Of a stretch of DNA of 64,000 nt, positions 33,480-42,076 are shown piece by piece. Source of the stretch: Sphaerisporangium album (lineage in GTDB: Bacteria; Actinomycetota; Actinomycetes; Streptosporangiales; Streptosporangiaceae); NCBI RefSeq assembly GCF_003323745.1, contig NZ_QOIL01000028.1, positions 44,411 through 108,410 on the forward strand, in the 5' to 3' direction. Numbering within the stretch: position 1 is the first letter of the stretch; each line of letters begins with the position of its first letter. Below the pieces are notes generated by a model, which made no database searches, was not told where the DNA came from, and saw only the letters and a program-made list of their open reading frames with translations. Position numbers and translations under genes: made by a program.

Positions 33480-33691
33480 GTGATGGGCGAGCGCAAGTCG
33501 TGGGCGGACAGAAGGGCGGAGATCATGGGCCGGCCAGGGGCCGGGGCCGCCTATGAAGCGGCACGGATTCGCTTCGAGCTCGGTGAGGCGGTACGCCTTC
33601 GCCGTGAAGAACTGGGACTTACCCAGCGGAACTGGCGCGGCGCACAGGTCTCTAGCAGCCGGCGGTGGCCCGGTTCGAGGCGGGGGGCTGA
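33480..33691 (+). pseudogene. Frameshifted XRE/HigA-like antitoxin gene
   Basis: A strong ribosome site (AGGAGGAG) precedes ATG 33483. The first ~50 codons read as a HigA-type antitoxin (ERKSWADRRAEIMGRPGAG, ELGEAVRLRREELGLTQ). After CAGCGG near 33627 the frame is wrong. Shifting by one base restores ELARRTGL, an amber codon, then QPAVARFEAGG, the canonical XRE helix-turn-helix. So one base is missing and a TAG is present at about 33652. The remaining open frame ends at 33698 in nonsense. No toxin gene was found next to it. Confidence 0.75.
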
Positions 33692-33740
33692 CTCATGATT
33701 GCAGGACTGCTGGACGCCGAACCGGCCGAAAACCGATTCG

Positions 33741-34235
33741 CTACCGGCTGCATGCCAAAATCTCGTCCGGGGTCTCGGCTTTCTCGAAGCACCGTACGCG
33801 CTGCTGCTCTTCGTTGATGGTCGTGTTGATGGTGGTGCCGAACTCATTCAGGGCGGTGAAGGTGATACGGGCGCCATTGAACGCCATGAGCAGGGCGATA
33901 ATGCCGAGCAGAGTGGCGATGTTCGTGGTTCGGCTGTTGTCCGCGACACCGCGCCGGACCCGGCCCATGCCCGCGATCCCCAGAACGACCGCGATGACGG
34001 AAAGCGGCCCCCCGATGACGAACGCGATGGGAACGAAGCCGCAGAGGACCCCGATGATGGCGCAGACCATCGCGGCCAGGCCGAAGGAATTGCGAGGCTC
34101 CGGCGGCATCATCTGGCCCGGCGGGAATGGATACGGCTGCTGGGGGTGATAAGGAGGCGGCTGCGGCGCCCATTGCCGCTGCGGCGGGTACTGGTGGTGC
34201 TGCTGGCCGCCGGGCCCGTACGGCTGCTGGTTCAT
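33741..34235 (-). CDS. DUF4190-type small membrane protein
   Basis: This encodes 164 residues. A Pro/Gln/Tyr-rich N-terminus (~45 residues) precedes two transmembrane helices (LAAMVCAIIGVLCGFVPIAF; SVIAVVLGIAGMGRVRRG), the layout of DUF4190 proteins, and then a third hydrophobic stretch (IATLLGIIALLMAF). The C-terminal part carries two Cys (RCFEKAETPDEILACS), probably extracytoplasmic and disulfide-bonded. Function unknown. ATG at 34235 has AGGAG about a dozen bases upstream. Confidence 0.75.
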   Translation of the reverse strand: MNQQPYGPGGQQHHQYPPQRQWAPQPPPYHPQQPYPFPPGQMMPPEPRNSFGLAAMVCAIIGVLCGFVPIAFVIGGPLSVIAVVLGIAGMGRVRRGVADNSRTTNIATLLGIIALLMAFNGARITFTALNEFGTTINTTINEEQQRVRCFEKAETPDEILACSR

Positions 34236-34608
34236 GCGTAACCGACTCCTGATCATGAGGGCGCTCGGCGCCACAGTCCCCGACCGGTATTGATGTGACT
34301 CGCTCGCCATCGGGCTGGTTGTCACATTGGTCTCGTTCGTTATCGGGGAGCACTGCCGGGTGGATTGGCCCTCGCGGCGGGCCGCCTTGAGTCCGTCCAA
34401 ATGTTCCGCCCATCACTGATCGAATCAAAGTCGCATGTACGCACTGCTCTATCAGGGAAGGGGAGGCAAGGCCGAGGGGCCGGTGGAGGGCAAGGACAGC
34501 CGCCGGCCACGGCTGGGATGAGGTAGTCGGAGGTCGTGATCTGCGGCTGGTGACCTTCCAACGCGTAAAGGGGATGAATCTCTCCAGGTTCGGTGTAAGG
34601 CTGGGCTC
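34236..34608. other. 373-bp intergenic stretch
   Basis: No convincing gene was found on either strand. It lies between the divergent DUF4190-type and TOPRIM genes and should contain both promoters. Frames crossing it have biased composition without recognisable motifs. No clear dyad was noted. Confidence 0.5.
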
Positions 34609-35187
34609 GTGAGCGACACGCACACCGTGGTCCTGGTCGAGGGAGCCAGTGATAAGTCGGCCATCGAAGCGTTGGCCGAGCGCCGTGGCCGGAACCTGGC
34701 GGCCGAAGGCATCTCCCTTGTGGCGATGGGCGGTGCCACGAACATCGGGACGTATATCGGCAGGTTCGGCCCTCCCGGTCGCAATCTCCGGCTGGCCGGT
34801 CTGTGCGACGTCGGGGAGGAAGGCGCCTTCCGGAGGGGTCTCGAGCGCGCCGGCCTTGGATCCAACCTCAGCCGAAGCGAGCTGGAGGCGCTCGGATTCT
34901 TCGCGTGCGTCGCTGACCTGGAAGACGAGCTGATCCGCGCCCTCGGCACCGCCATGGTTGAGCGCGTTGTCGATGCCGAGGGCGAGCTCAGTTCATTTCG
35001 CACGCTCCAGAAGCAACCCGCATGGCGCGGGAGCACCACTCACGAGCAGCTGCGCCGGTTCATGGGATCAGGCAGTGGCCGCAAGATCCGCTACTCTGGC
35101 CCGCTCGTCGCGGCACTCGATCTCGATCGCGTGCCGCGGCCGCTGGATATGCTGCTGGCCCACCTGTTAGGCAGTCGGAGATGGTGA
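34609..35187 (+). CDS. TOPRIM-domain protein (OLD-type nuclease fragment family)
   Basis: This 192-residue protein from GTG has TOPRIM signatures: the catalytic-type Glu in VVLVEGASDKSAIEALAERRG, and the acidic LAGLCDVGEEGAF strand in place of DxD. Stand-alone TOPRIM nucleotidyl transferase/hydrolase-like proteins of this size are common in actinobacteria and are related to the C-terminal domain of OLD-family endonucleases, but no ATPase partner is encoded next to it. Whether it is an active nuclease is unknown. It converges on the adaptor gene at 35232. Confidence 0.78.
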   Translation: MSDTHTVVLVEGASDKSAIEALAERRGRNLAAEGISLVAMGGATNIGTYIGRFGPPGRNLRLAGLCDVGEEGAFRRGLERAGLGSNLSRSELEALGFFACVADLEDELIRALGTAMVERVVDAEGELSSFRTLQKQPAWRGSTTHEQLRRFMGSGSGRKIRYSGPLVAALDLDRVPRPLDMLLAHLLGSRRW

Positions 35188-35231
35188 TTTTGTCATCGCC
35201 GGGTGAGGCGGATTCGTTGGTGGAACCATGC

Positions 35232-37097
35232 TCAGGGGGACGGGAAGCCGTCGGTGGGGAAGGTCGAAGGGCCGGTGGAGGGGAGCTCTATTTGGTCGCC
35301 GGCGGATAGGCCTGAGCGGATTTCGATGTACTGGTCGCCTCGCACGCCCGTCGTCACCTCACGCGGTACGCTGCCGTTTCCCTGGCGGACCACTACAGTC
35401 GCCATGCCGTCCGAGCGGGTTCTCACCGCCTGGGCCGGGACGTAGATCGCCTCGTCGGCTTTGTCCACGGTGACCATCACGGTAGCTGTTTGTCCGAGCA
35501 TCAGGCCCTTTGGTGGGTGGTCGAAGGCGACGGTGACGCCGTACTGGACGAGGCGGCCGGTGGTGGTCGCGGTGGGGTCGATGTGGGTGACCTTGCCGTC
35601 GTACGCCGCGTCCTGGCGGGTCACGAGGGTCACCGACGCGCGTTGGCCGATCTTCAGGCGGCCGACGTCCGTCTGCGAGAACATGGCCTTGACCTGAAGC
35701 TCGTCGAGATCGCCCAGAGTGAGGAAGGTCGCGCCGGCGGTGGCGTCCGAACCGGCCGTGCCGGTGACGCTGAGGACGGTGCCCGACGCGGGGGCCTTGA
35801 TCTTCACGCCCGCGAGCGCGTCCTCGGCGGTCCGTAGTGCGGTCTGGGCCTTCCCGACGTTCGCCTCGGCCTCGGCGACGGTCGTGACCTGTTGCCCGCC
35901 CTGGCCGCCTTGTCCGCCCGCGCCTCCTTGTCCGGCTTGTCCTCCGGCCTGGGGCGCCTGGCCGCCTTGGCCGTTCCCCGACCTGCCTCCCTGGCCCCCG
36001 CTGCCCTGCGGCGTGGTCTGCTGCCGGTTGGGCTGTTGGGTGGGCTGCTGGGTCGGGTTCTTGCCGCCGTTCCCGTCCGGCGCCGGACAGCCGCCGGTCG
36101 GCTTCGCGGTCGGCTTGACGGTGGGTTTCGCCGTTGGCTTGGTGGTGGGCTTGACGGTCGGCTTCTGGGGCGGTTTGACCGTGGGCTTCGCGGTGGGGCT
36201 GGTCGTCGGCCTGACGGTGGGCTTGGACGTGGGTTTCGTCGTCGGCTTGGACGTGGGCTTGGTGGTCGGCTTGGACGTGGGTTTTGCGCTGGGCTTCGAG
36301 GTCGGCTTGACGGTGGGTTTCGCGGTGGCGGTGGGATTCGGGCCTGGGGATGTGTGGGGTGTTCCGTTGCCGGTCCCGGAGGAGGCCGCGTTCTCGTAGG
36401 ACACCGGGACGACCGGCGGCCGCGGTTTGACGGTGTACCCGAAGTGGCCGTTGTCACCGTCCGGGACGGAGGGCGTCGGCGTCGGGCTGGGAGTCGCAGG
36501 GGGACAGGTCGTGGTCGGCCCCGACGGTGGCGAGGACGGCTGCCCCTGGGGCCCGGTCGGCTTACCGCCCCCGGACCCGCCCGATCCGCCCGAGCCACCC
36601 GCGCCGCCGGCAGCGCCCCCTCCGCCCCCGGCCGCCCCTCCACCGGAGCCGGTGCCAGAGCCAGAGCCGGCGCCAGATCCCGAGATCAAGGGGGCGCCCG
36701 AGGCCGTCTTGCCGTTCTCGATGTTGTCGAGCGTCTCTTCCGCGGCGGCGAGCGCGGCCTTGGCGGCGTCGTGGTCCTCCTGGGCGATCGTGTCGTCGAC
36801 GCGGGCGAGGACCTGACCCTTCTTCACCCTGTCCCCGGGCTTGACGTACACCTTCTCGACCGTTCCTGAGGCGCCGAAGGCCAGGTCGCGGCTGTGCGCG
36901 TCCACGGTGTTCCCGGCGGCCGACACGGCGCTGACCACCGTGCCCCGCTTGGCGGATGCCAGCTCCACGCGCGCCGCAGGCGCGTCCTCGCCGCTCCCCG
37001 CGTACACCAGCCCGGCCCCCACCAGCACGATCGCCGCGAGGGTCAGGCCCCCGACGCGTACGGCGGTGGGAGGAGTGCTCGATCTCATGCGGGCCAT
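35232..37097 (-). CDS. HlyD/MacA-type efflux adaptor with giant low-complexity linker
   Basis: This encodes 621 residues. It has an N-terminal membrane anchor ([19 protein letters not shown]), a first lipoyl half ([20 protein letters not shown]) and a short helix. A ~270-residue linker of Gly/Ser, KPT and Gln/Gly repeats follows (about residues 131-403). Then come the second lipoyl half ([16 protein letters not shown]) and beta-barrel and membrane-proximal domains. It is the adaptor that bridges an ABC exporter to the envelope. Here the hairpin between the lipoyl halves is replaced by disordered sequence. It is divergent from a second, shorter adaptor and the ABC genes. ATG at 37088 is an alternative start. 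Confidence 0.85.
   Translation of the reverse strand: MARMRSSTPPTAVRVGGLTLAAIVLVGAGLVYAGSGEDAPAARVELASAKRGTVVSAVSAAGNTVDAHSRDLAFGASGTVEKVYVKPGDRVKKGQVLARVDDTIAQEDHDAAKAALAAAEETLDNIENGKTASGAPLISGSGAGSGSGTGSGGGAAGGGGGAAGGAGGSGGSGGSGGGKPTGPQGQPSSPPSGPTTTCPPATPSPTPTPSVPDGDNGHFGYTVKPRPPVVPVSYENAASSGTGNGTPHTSPGPNPTATAKPTVKPTSKPSAKPTSKPTTKPTSKPTTKPTSKPTVRPTTSPTAKPTVKPPQKPTVKPTTKPTAKPTVKPTAKPTGGCPAPDGNGGKNPTQQPTQQPNRQQTTPQGSGGQGGRSGNGQGGQAPQAGGQAGQGGAGGQGGQGGQQVTTVAEAEANVGKAQTALRTAEDALAGVKIKAPASGTVLSVTGTAGSDATAGATFLTLGDLDELQVKAMFSQTDVGRLKIGQRASVTLVTRQDAAYDGKVTHIDPTATTTGRLVQYGVTVAFDHPPKGLMLGQTATVMVTVDKADEAIYVPAQAVRTRSDGMATVVVRQGNGSVPREVTTGVRGDQYIEIRSGLSAGDQIELPSTGPSTFPTDGFPSP
36098..36345 (-). repeat. 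KPT-repeat coding tract in the adaptor
   Basis: Roughly 20 degenerate copies of a 9-12-bp unit encode KPTxKPTxKPT, within a larger disordered linker spanning about 35889-36707. The region is prone to length change by slippage. Confidence 0.85.
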
Positions 37098-37129
37098 CCT
37101 GATGGGCTGACGTCATTCCCAGCTCAGCC

Positions 37130-37218
37130 GGAACTGAAAGTTCCCTGTGTAAATCCGGACGAAAGGCCGCATTGAGCTGGGGTTTCGTCAAACCATAGGC
37201 CGTTATAGCGGGCTATAA
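37130..37218. promoter_or_regulatory. Divergent promoter region with two dyads
   Basis: The 195-bp space between the two adaptor genes contains GGAACT-GAA-AGTTCC (37130-37144) and a 16-bp dyad TTATAGC-GG-GCTATAA (37203-37218). Both are perfect. The AT-rich second dyad stands out in GC-rich DNA and may include a -10 element for the rightward operon. These are candidate sites for one of the two OmpR-type regulators or another repressor. Confidence 0.5.
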
Positions 37219-37292
37219 AGCACAAGCCACCACGTTGTCAGGAAACCTTCAGGGACGCCGGAGGTTCGCCCAAGCGGCGTGGTCCAGGCTCA

Positions 37293-38489
37293 ATGCTCGT
37301 GAAGCTGTCGACGAAGCGCAGAGCGCTGATCGTGAACGGCGCCCTGGCCGTGCTGTTGCTGGGAGGCGCGGGCGTCGCGTACGCCTCCCTGAACCAGGGC
37401 ACAACCGCCGAGGCGGCACCGCTCACCACGCGCGTGACCCGGGGGACCGTCCTGTCGGCGGTCTCGGCGTCCGGGTCGGTGGAGAGCGCGAGGACCCGCT
37501 CGCTGAGCTTCGGCACGAGCGGCACCGTCGAGAAGATCTACATCGAGGCCGGCGATAAGGTGAGCAAGAACCAGATCCTCGCCCGCGTCGACGACACCGC
37601 GGCCCGTGACGCGCTGGACGCGGCCTCCGCGAGCCTCACCGCGGCCGAGGACGGCGACACCACCACGGCCTCCGGGTACTCGCAGTACATCCAGGCCAGG
37701 AACTCCTACCGCGAGGCCAAGCGCACGCTCGACGCCACCGTGATCAAGGCGCCCTTCGCCGGGACGGTCACGGCCGTGAACGGGACGGTCGGCGGCTCGT
37801 CGTCCGGCGGTTCGTCCTCCTCAAGCTCCGGCTCCGGCTCGGCGGGATCCGGATCAGGCGCGGGGGCAGGCGCTTCGAGTGGTTCGTCCGGGTCCGGGAG
37901 CTCGGGTTCGTCCGGCGGCGGCTTCGTCGAGCTGGCCGACACCGGCCGCCTGCGGATCGTCGGCGACTTCACCGAGTCCGACGTGACGAAGCTGAAGACG
38001 GGCCAGCCCGCCACCGTGACGTTCGACGCGCTGCCCGGCGTCACCGCGAGCGGCAAGGTCACGCTCATCGACCCCGTGGCGCAGACGAACAACAACGTCG
38101 TGCAGTACTCGGCGACGATCTCGCTCAGCGACGTCCCCAAGTCCGTGCGCCTCGGCCAGACCGCGACCGTCCAGGTCATCGTGGCCAAGGCCGACAACGT
38201 GCTCACCGTGCCGACCTCGGCGATCAGGACCGCCGGGGGCCAGAGCACCGTGACCGTCCTGGAGAACGGCCGGCAGGTCGCCAAGCCGGTGCAGGTCGGC
38301 GTCAAGGGCGACACCACGACCGAGATCACCTCGGGGCTCAAGGAGGGAGACCAGGTGGTCCGCGCGACCGGCACCACGGGAGGCGGCCTCCAGGGAGGCT
38401 TCCCCGGCGGGGGGTTCCCGGGCGGCGGGGGCGGCGGCATCCGTCTCGGCGGCGGTGGCGGCCTCGGTGGCGGCGGAGGCAGAGGGTGA
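37293..38489 (+). CDS. HlyD/MacA-type efflux adaptor
   Basis: This 398-residue paralogue of the divergent adaptor has an N-terminal anchor (LIVNGALAVLLLGGAGVAYA), first lipoyl half (FGTSGTVEKIYIEAGDKVSK), a short helical hairpin (~40 residues), and a second lipoyl half (VIKAPFAGTVTAVNGTVGG). A Ser/Gly-rich insert (~45 residues) follows, then the beta-barrel, and a Gly-rich tail. ATG at 37293. Its stop overlaps the GTG of the ATPase gene (GTGA), so it is the dedicated adaptor of this MacAB-like exporter. Confidence 0.9.
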   Translation: MLVKLSTKRRALIVNGALAVLLLGGAGVAYASLNQGTTAEAAPLTTRVTRGTVLSAVSASGSVESARTRSLSFGTSGTVEKIYIEAGDKVSKNQILARVDDTAARDALDAASASLTAAEDGDTTTASGYSQYIQARNSYREAKRTLDATVIKAPFAGTVTAVNGTVGGSSSGGSSSSSSGSGSAGSGSGAGAGASSGSSGSGSSGSSGGGFVELADTGRLRIVGDFTESDVTKLKTGQPATVTFDALPGVTASGKVTLIDPVAQTNNNVVQYSATISLSDVPKSVRLGQTATVQVIVAKADNVLTVPTSAIRTAGGQSTVTVLENGRQVAKPVQVGVKGDTTTEITSGLKEGDQVVRATGTTGGGLQGGFPGGGFPGGGGGGIRLGGGGGLGGGGGRG

Positions 38490-39226
38490 CCGCGCCCGAG
38501 GCCCCCGTCCTGGAGGTCCGCGAGGTCAGCAAGATCTACGGAACCGGAGACGCGCGGGTGCACGCCCTGCGCGGGGTGTCGCTCACCGTCGAGCGCGGGG
38601 ACTACGTCGCCATCATGGGCGCTTCCGGCTCCGGCAAGTCGACGCTGATGAACATCCTCGGCTGTCTCGACGTACCCACCACCGGCACCTACCTCGTGGA
38701 CGGCACCGACGTGGGAGCGCTCGGCGACCGCCAGCTCGCCGTCCTCCGCAACAGGAAGATCGGTTTCGTGTTCCAGTCGTTCAACCTGATCCCGCGCATG
38801 AGCGCGCTCGCCAACGTCGAACTGCCCCTCGCGTACGGCGGGGTCGGCGTGGGGGCGCGGCGCAGGCGGGCCCTCGCGGCGCTCGACCAGGTGGGGCTCG
38901 GCGACCGGCTCCACCACGACCCGAACGAACTGTCGGGCGGCCAGCAGCAGCGCGTCGCCGTCGCCCGTGCGCTGGTCACCGCGCCGTCCCTGCTGCTCGC
39001 CGACGAGCCGACGGGCAACCTCGACACCACCTCGACCGGCGACGTGCTGCGCATCCTCGACCGGCTCAGCTCCGCGGGACGGACGATCGTCCTGATCACC
39101 CACGAGAACGACGTGGCCGCCCACGCCAAGCGCGTCATCCGCCTCGTCGACGGGCGGATCACTGAGGACCATCGCCAGGCGCCCGTCGACGGCCCTCCGC
39201 CCCGGCTCGCCGCGGTGGCCCCCTGA
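38486..39226 (+). CDS. MacB-type ABC exporter ATPase
   Basis: This 246-residue ATPase of the LolD/MacB group has Walker A GASGSGKST, Q-loop FQSFNLIP, signature LSGGQQQRVAVARAL, Walker B LLLADEPTGNLD and H-loop ITHENDV. It powers the permease encoded next, whose ATG overlaps this stop (TGATG). This family drives mechanotransmission-type export of peptides, antibiotics or lipoproteins. Confidence 0.95.
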   Translation: MTAPEAPVLEVREVSKIYGTGDARVHALRGVSLTVERGDYVAIMGASGSGKSTLMNILGCLDVPTTGTYLVDGTDVGALGDRQLAVLRNRKIGFVFQSFNLIPRMSALANVELPLAYGGVGVGARRRRALAALDQVGLGDRLHHDPNELSGGQQQRVAVARALVTAPSLLLADEPTGNLDTTSTGDVLRILDRLSSAGRTIVLITHENDVAAHAKRVIRLVDGRITEDHRQAPVDGPPPRLAAVAP

Positions 39227-40512
39227 TGGGCGCCCTGGAGGTCCTGCGCTTCGCCGTACGCGGGCTGACGGCGAACAAGATGCGCAGCGCGCTGACCACG
39301 CTCGGCATCCTGATCGGTGTCGCGGCGGTGATCCTGCTGGTCGCGGTGGGCGAGGGGACGTCCCGGTCCATCACCCAGAACATCCAGCGCCTCGGGGCGA
39401 ACACGCTGACCGTGATGCAGTCCTTCTCGGGCGGCGGTGGTGGCGGCCGTGGCGGTGGTGGTGTCTTCGCAGGCGGCGTAGTGGCCGGGCCCGCGCAACA
39501 GCAGGGCGGCACCGGCCCCCGTACGCAGGCCAAGGAGCTCACCATCGAGGACGCCCGCGCGATGGCGGACGCCTCGGCCGCTCCCTCGGTGAAGAGCGTG
39601 TCGCCCGTGGTCAGCGCGTCGTCCCAGGCGGCCACGTACCAGGGTGCGAGCCACTCGATCGCCCAGCTCGTCGGTACGTACCCGACCTACTTCGAGGCGT
39701 CGAACAAGCCGGTCGCCAAGGGCTCGTACTTCTACAACGACGACGTGACCGCCGCCCGGAAGATCATCGTGATCGGGCAGACCGTCGCCGACGACCTGTT
39801 CGGGAGCGTCGACCCGATCGGCAGGCAGATCACGATCACCGGCGTGCCGTTCACGGTCGTCGGCGTGCTCAAGCCCTCCGGATCCTCCGGCTTCCAGGAC
39901 GCCGACGACATCGCGGTCGCGCCGCTGGCCGCCGTCCAGCAGAGCCTCACCGGGTACGGGCCGCTCGGGCAGATCATCGTCCAGGCCAAGAGCGCCACCG
40001 CGGTGGACGCGGCGCAGTCGGAGATCACGCAGATCCTCGACCAGCGGCACGGCATCACCGCGACCGCCACGGCCGACTACCGCATCCTGAACCAGGCGCA
40101 GCTCCAGGAGACGGTGAGCGCCACCATCGGCACGTTCACCGTGCTGCTCGGCGCCGTCGCCGCCATCAGCCTGCTCGTCGGCGGCATCGGCATCACCAAC
40201 ATCATGCTCGTTACCGTCACCGAGCGGACCCGGGAGATCGGCATCCGCAAGGCCATCGGCGCCCCGCGCGGCGCGATCCTCGGCCAGTTCCTCGCGGAGG
40301 CCACCATGCTCAGCCTGATCGGCGGCCTGCTCGGGGTCACCATCGGGTTCATCGGCAGCAGGTTCACGATCGCCGGCGTCCAGCCGGTCATCGTGCCCAC
40401 CTCGATCGCGCTCGCCCTCGGCGTGTCCGTCGCGATCGGGCTGTTCTTCGGCAGCTACCCGGCGAACCGGGCCGCGAAGCTGCGCCCCATCGAAGCGCTG
40501 CGGCACGAGTGA
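39226..40512 (+). CDS. MacB-type ABC permease (FtsX fold)
   Basis: This 428-residue protein has TM1 at about residues 20-40 (LTTLGILIGVAAVILLVAVG), a large extracytoplasmic MacB core of about 230 residues with a Gly-rich loop near its start, and three C-terminal helices in the FtsX domain (LLVGGIGITNIMLVTVTERT, IGIRKAIGAPRGAILGQFL, ending in AAKLRPIEALRHE). These are diagnostic for MacB-like permeases. It forms the exporter with the preceding ATPase and adaptor. Confidence 0.95.
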   Translation: MGALEVLRFAVRGLTANKMRSALTTLGILIGVAAVILLVAVGEGTSRSITQNIQRLGANTLTVMQSFSGGGGGGRGGGGVFAGGVVAGPAQQQGGTGPRTQAKELTIEDARAMADASAAPSVKSVSPVVSASSQAATYQGASHSIAQLVGTYPTYFEASNKPVAKGSYFYNDDVTAARKIIVIGQTVADDLFGSVDPIGRQITITGVPFTVVGVLKPSGSSGFQDADDIAVAPLAAVQQSLTGYGPLGQIIVQAKSATAVDAAQSEITQILDQRHGITATATADYRILNQAQLQETVSATIGTFTVLLGAVAAISLLVGGIGITNIMLVTVTERTREIGIRKAIGAPRGAILGQFLAEATMLSLIGGLLGVTIGFIGSRFTIAGVQPVIVPTSIALALGVSVAIGLFFGSYPANRAAKLRPIEALRHE

Positions 40513-40540
40513 CGTACGGCCACCGGATCTAGGAGTGATC

Positions 40541-41167
40541 ATGAGCACCACCAGGCGCAAGCCGCACCCCACCGAGGACTCCGCGCCGGACCACGAGCTG
40601 CTGGAGACCTCCCCGTTCGACGGAGACCTCGGCGACGCGCTCGCCGCCCGGCCCGAAGGGCGGCGCACGTCCAAGCTGACCGCGGCCCTCGGAGCGGGGG
40701 TGATCCTCGTGGCCGGCATGCTGCTCGGCATCCAGGCCCACAAGCTGTGGGGGTCGCAGACCGGCGGCAACCGGACGGCCGCGGGGCAGGCGCTGCTCGC
40801 GGGCAACGGCGGCGCGGCCCAGCGGACGGGCGGCGGCGCGGCGCGGGGCGGTTACGGGGGCTTCGGGGGTACCGGCGGTGCCGGGGGTTCCGCAGGGCAG
40901 CAGGGCGCCGGGGACGGTTTCACCGTCGGGACGGTGAAGCTCGTGGACGGCGGCAAGCTCTACGTCGAGACGCCCACCGGTGTCGTCATCGTCACGACCA
41001 CCGGCGAGACCAAGGTCCAGGTGAGCAAGGAGGGCAAGCTCAAGGACCTCAAGCCCGGCAGCCCCGTGGTCGTCAACGGCCCGCGCGGCACGGACGGTTC
41101 CGTCAGCGCGACCACCGTGAGCAGCGGCGGCGCGGTCGGCGGGTTCGGCAACCGGGGTGGCGGCTGA
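40541..41167 (+). CDS. Membrane-anchored accessory protein of the MacAB-like operon
   Basis: This encodes 208 residues. ATG at 40541 follows AGGAGTG. A cytoplasmic ~50-residue N-terminus precedes one transmembrane helix (LTAALGAGVILVAGMLLGIQA). An extracytoplasmic Gly-rich spacer and a small beta domain follow (TVGTVKLVDGGKLYVETPTG, VVIVTTTGETKVQV), resembling DUF5666-like OB/beta-barrel modules. No catalytic residues are visible. Position in the operon implies a role in export or sensing. Confidence 0.7.
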   Translation: MSTTRRKPHPTEDSAPDHELLETSPFDGDLGDALAARPEGRRTSKLTAALGAGVILVAGMLLGIQAHKLWGSQTGGNRTAAGQALLAGNGGAAQRTGGGAARGGYGGFGGTGGAGGSAGQQGAGDGFTVGTVKLVDGGKLYVETPTGVVIVTTTGETKVQVSKEGKLKDLKPGSPVVVNGPRGTDGSVSATTVSSGGAVGGFGNRGGG

Positions 41168-41257
41168 TGGTCGCGCCGCGCCGGTCGGCAGGATGTCAGG
41201 AAATTTCACGAGAACACACCTAAGCGAGGCGAAGGCCGATGCGAGTGGAGGTCTGCC

Positions 41258-42076
41258 GTGGCCTGGTCCGGTAGCCGGGATGGTTCGAGCGGCCCAGGCG
41301 GTCCAGGCGGCTTCGGCGGTTCGGGAGGTTCCGGCGGTTCGGGGGGTTCGGGCGGTCACGGTGGCTCCCGGGGTTCCGCCGCTTCGGGCGCGGGCGAGGC
41401 ACGGCTCCTGGTCGTCGACGACGAGCCGAACATCCGCGAGCTACTGTCCGCCACCCTGCGCTACGCCGGGTTCGACGTCCTGACGGCGTCGGACGGGCGC
41501 GAGGCGGTGCAGCTCGCCGAGCGCGTACGGCCGGACCTGGTCGTCCTCGACGTCATGCTGCCCGACATGGATGGTTTCGCGGTGGCCGGCCGTCTGCGCA
41601 CCTCGGGCCGGCGTGTGCCGGTCGTCTTCCTGACCGCGCGCGACGAGTCCGACAGCAAGCTCACGGGCCTCGGGCTCGGCGACGACTACGTGACCAAACC
41701 GTTCAGCCTGGACGAGGTGCTGGCCCGCATCCGCGCCGTCCTGCGCCGTACCCGGGCCGACCTCGACCTGCCCTCGCGGCTCCAGGTCGCCGACCTGGAG
41801 ATGGACGAGGAGGGGCACCAGGTCTGGCGGGCGGGCAAGCGGGTGAAGCTGTCGCCCACCGAGTACAAGCTGCTGCACTATTTCATGGTCAACTCTGGCC
41901 GGGTGCTGTCGAAGGCGCAGATCCTCGACCACGTGTGGAACTACGACTTCGGCGGTGACCGCAACGTCGTCGAGTCGTACGTCTCCTACCTCCGGCGCAA
42001 GATCGACACTGTGGAACCGAGGCTCATCCACACACTCCGGGGGGTGGGCTACGTCCTACGCGCACCACGCCACTGA
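41258..42076 (+). CDS. OmpR/PhoB-type response regulator with Gly-rich N-terminus
   Basis: This 272-residue regulator has a receiver (VVDDEPN acidic pocket, VLDVMLPDMDGF phospho-Asp, FLTARD, YVTKPFSLDE) and a winged-helix domain ending LIHTLRGVGYVLRAPRH. A ~45-residue Gly/Ser-rich extension precedes the receiver. It appears to be translated, because GTG at 41258 has GGAGG upstream at good spacing and no start occurs nearer the receiver. It is closely related to the 30923 regulator. It lies 90 bp after the exporter operon and probably controls it. Confidence 0.93.
   Translation: MAWSGSRDGSSGPGGPGGFGGSGGSGGSGGSGGHGGSRGSAASGAGEARLLVVDDEPNIRELLSATLRYAGFDVLTASDGREAVQLAERVRPDLVVLDVMLPDMDGFAVAGRLRTSGRRVPVVFLTARDESDSKLTGLGLGDDYVTKPFSLDEVLARIRAVLRRTRADLDLPSRLQVADLEMDEEGHQVWRAGKRVKLSPTEYKLLHYFMVNSGRVLSKAQILDHVWNYDFGGDRNVVESYVSYLRRKIDTVEPRLIHTLRGVGYVLRAPRH

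Noticed and set aside
36098-36345. KPT-coding repeats as a possible CRISPR or minisatellite array
   Set aside because: Units are 9-12 bp, degenerate, without spacers, and keep the adaptor frame.
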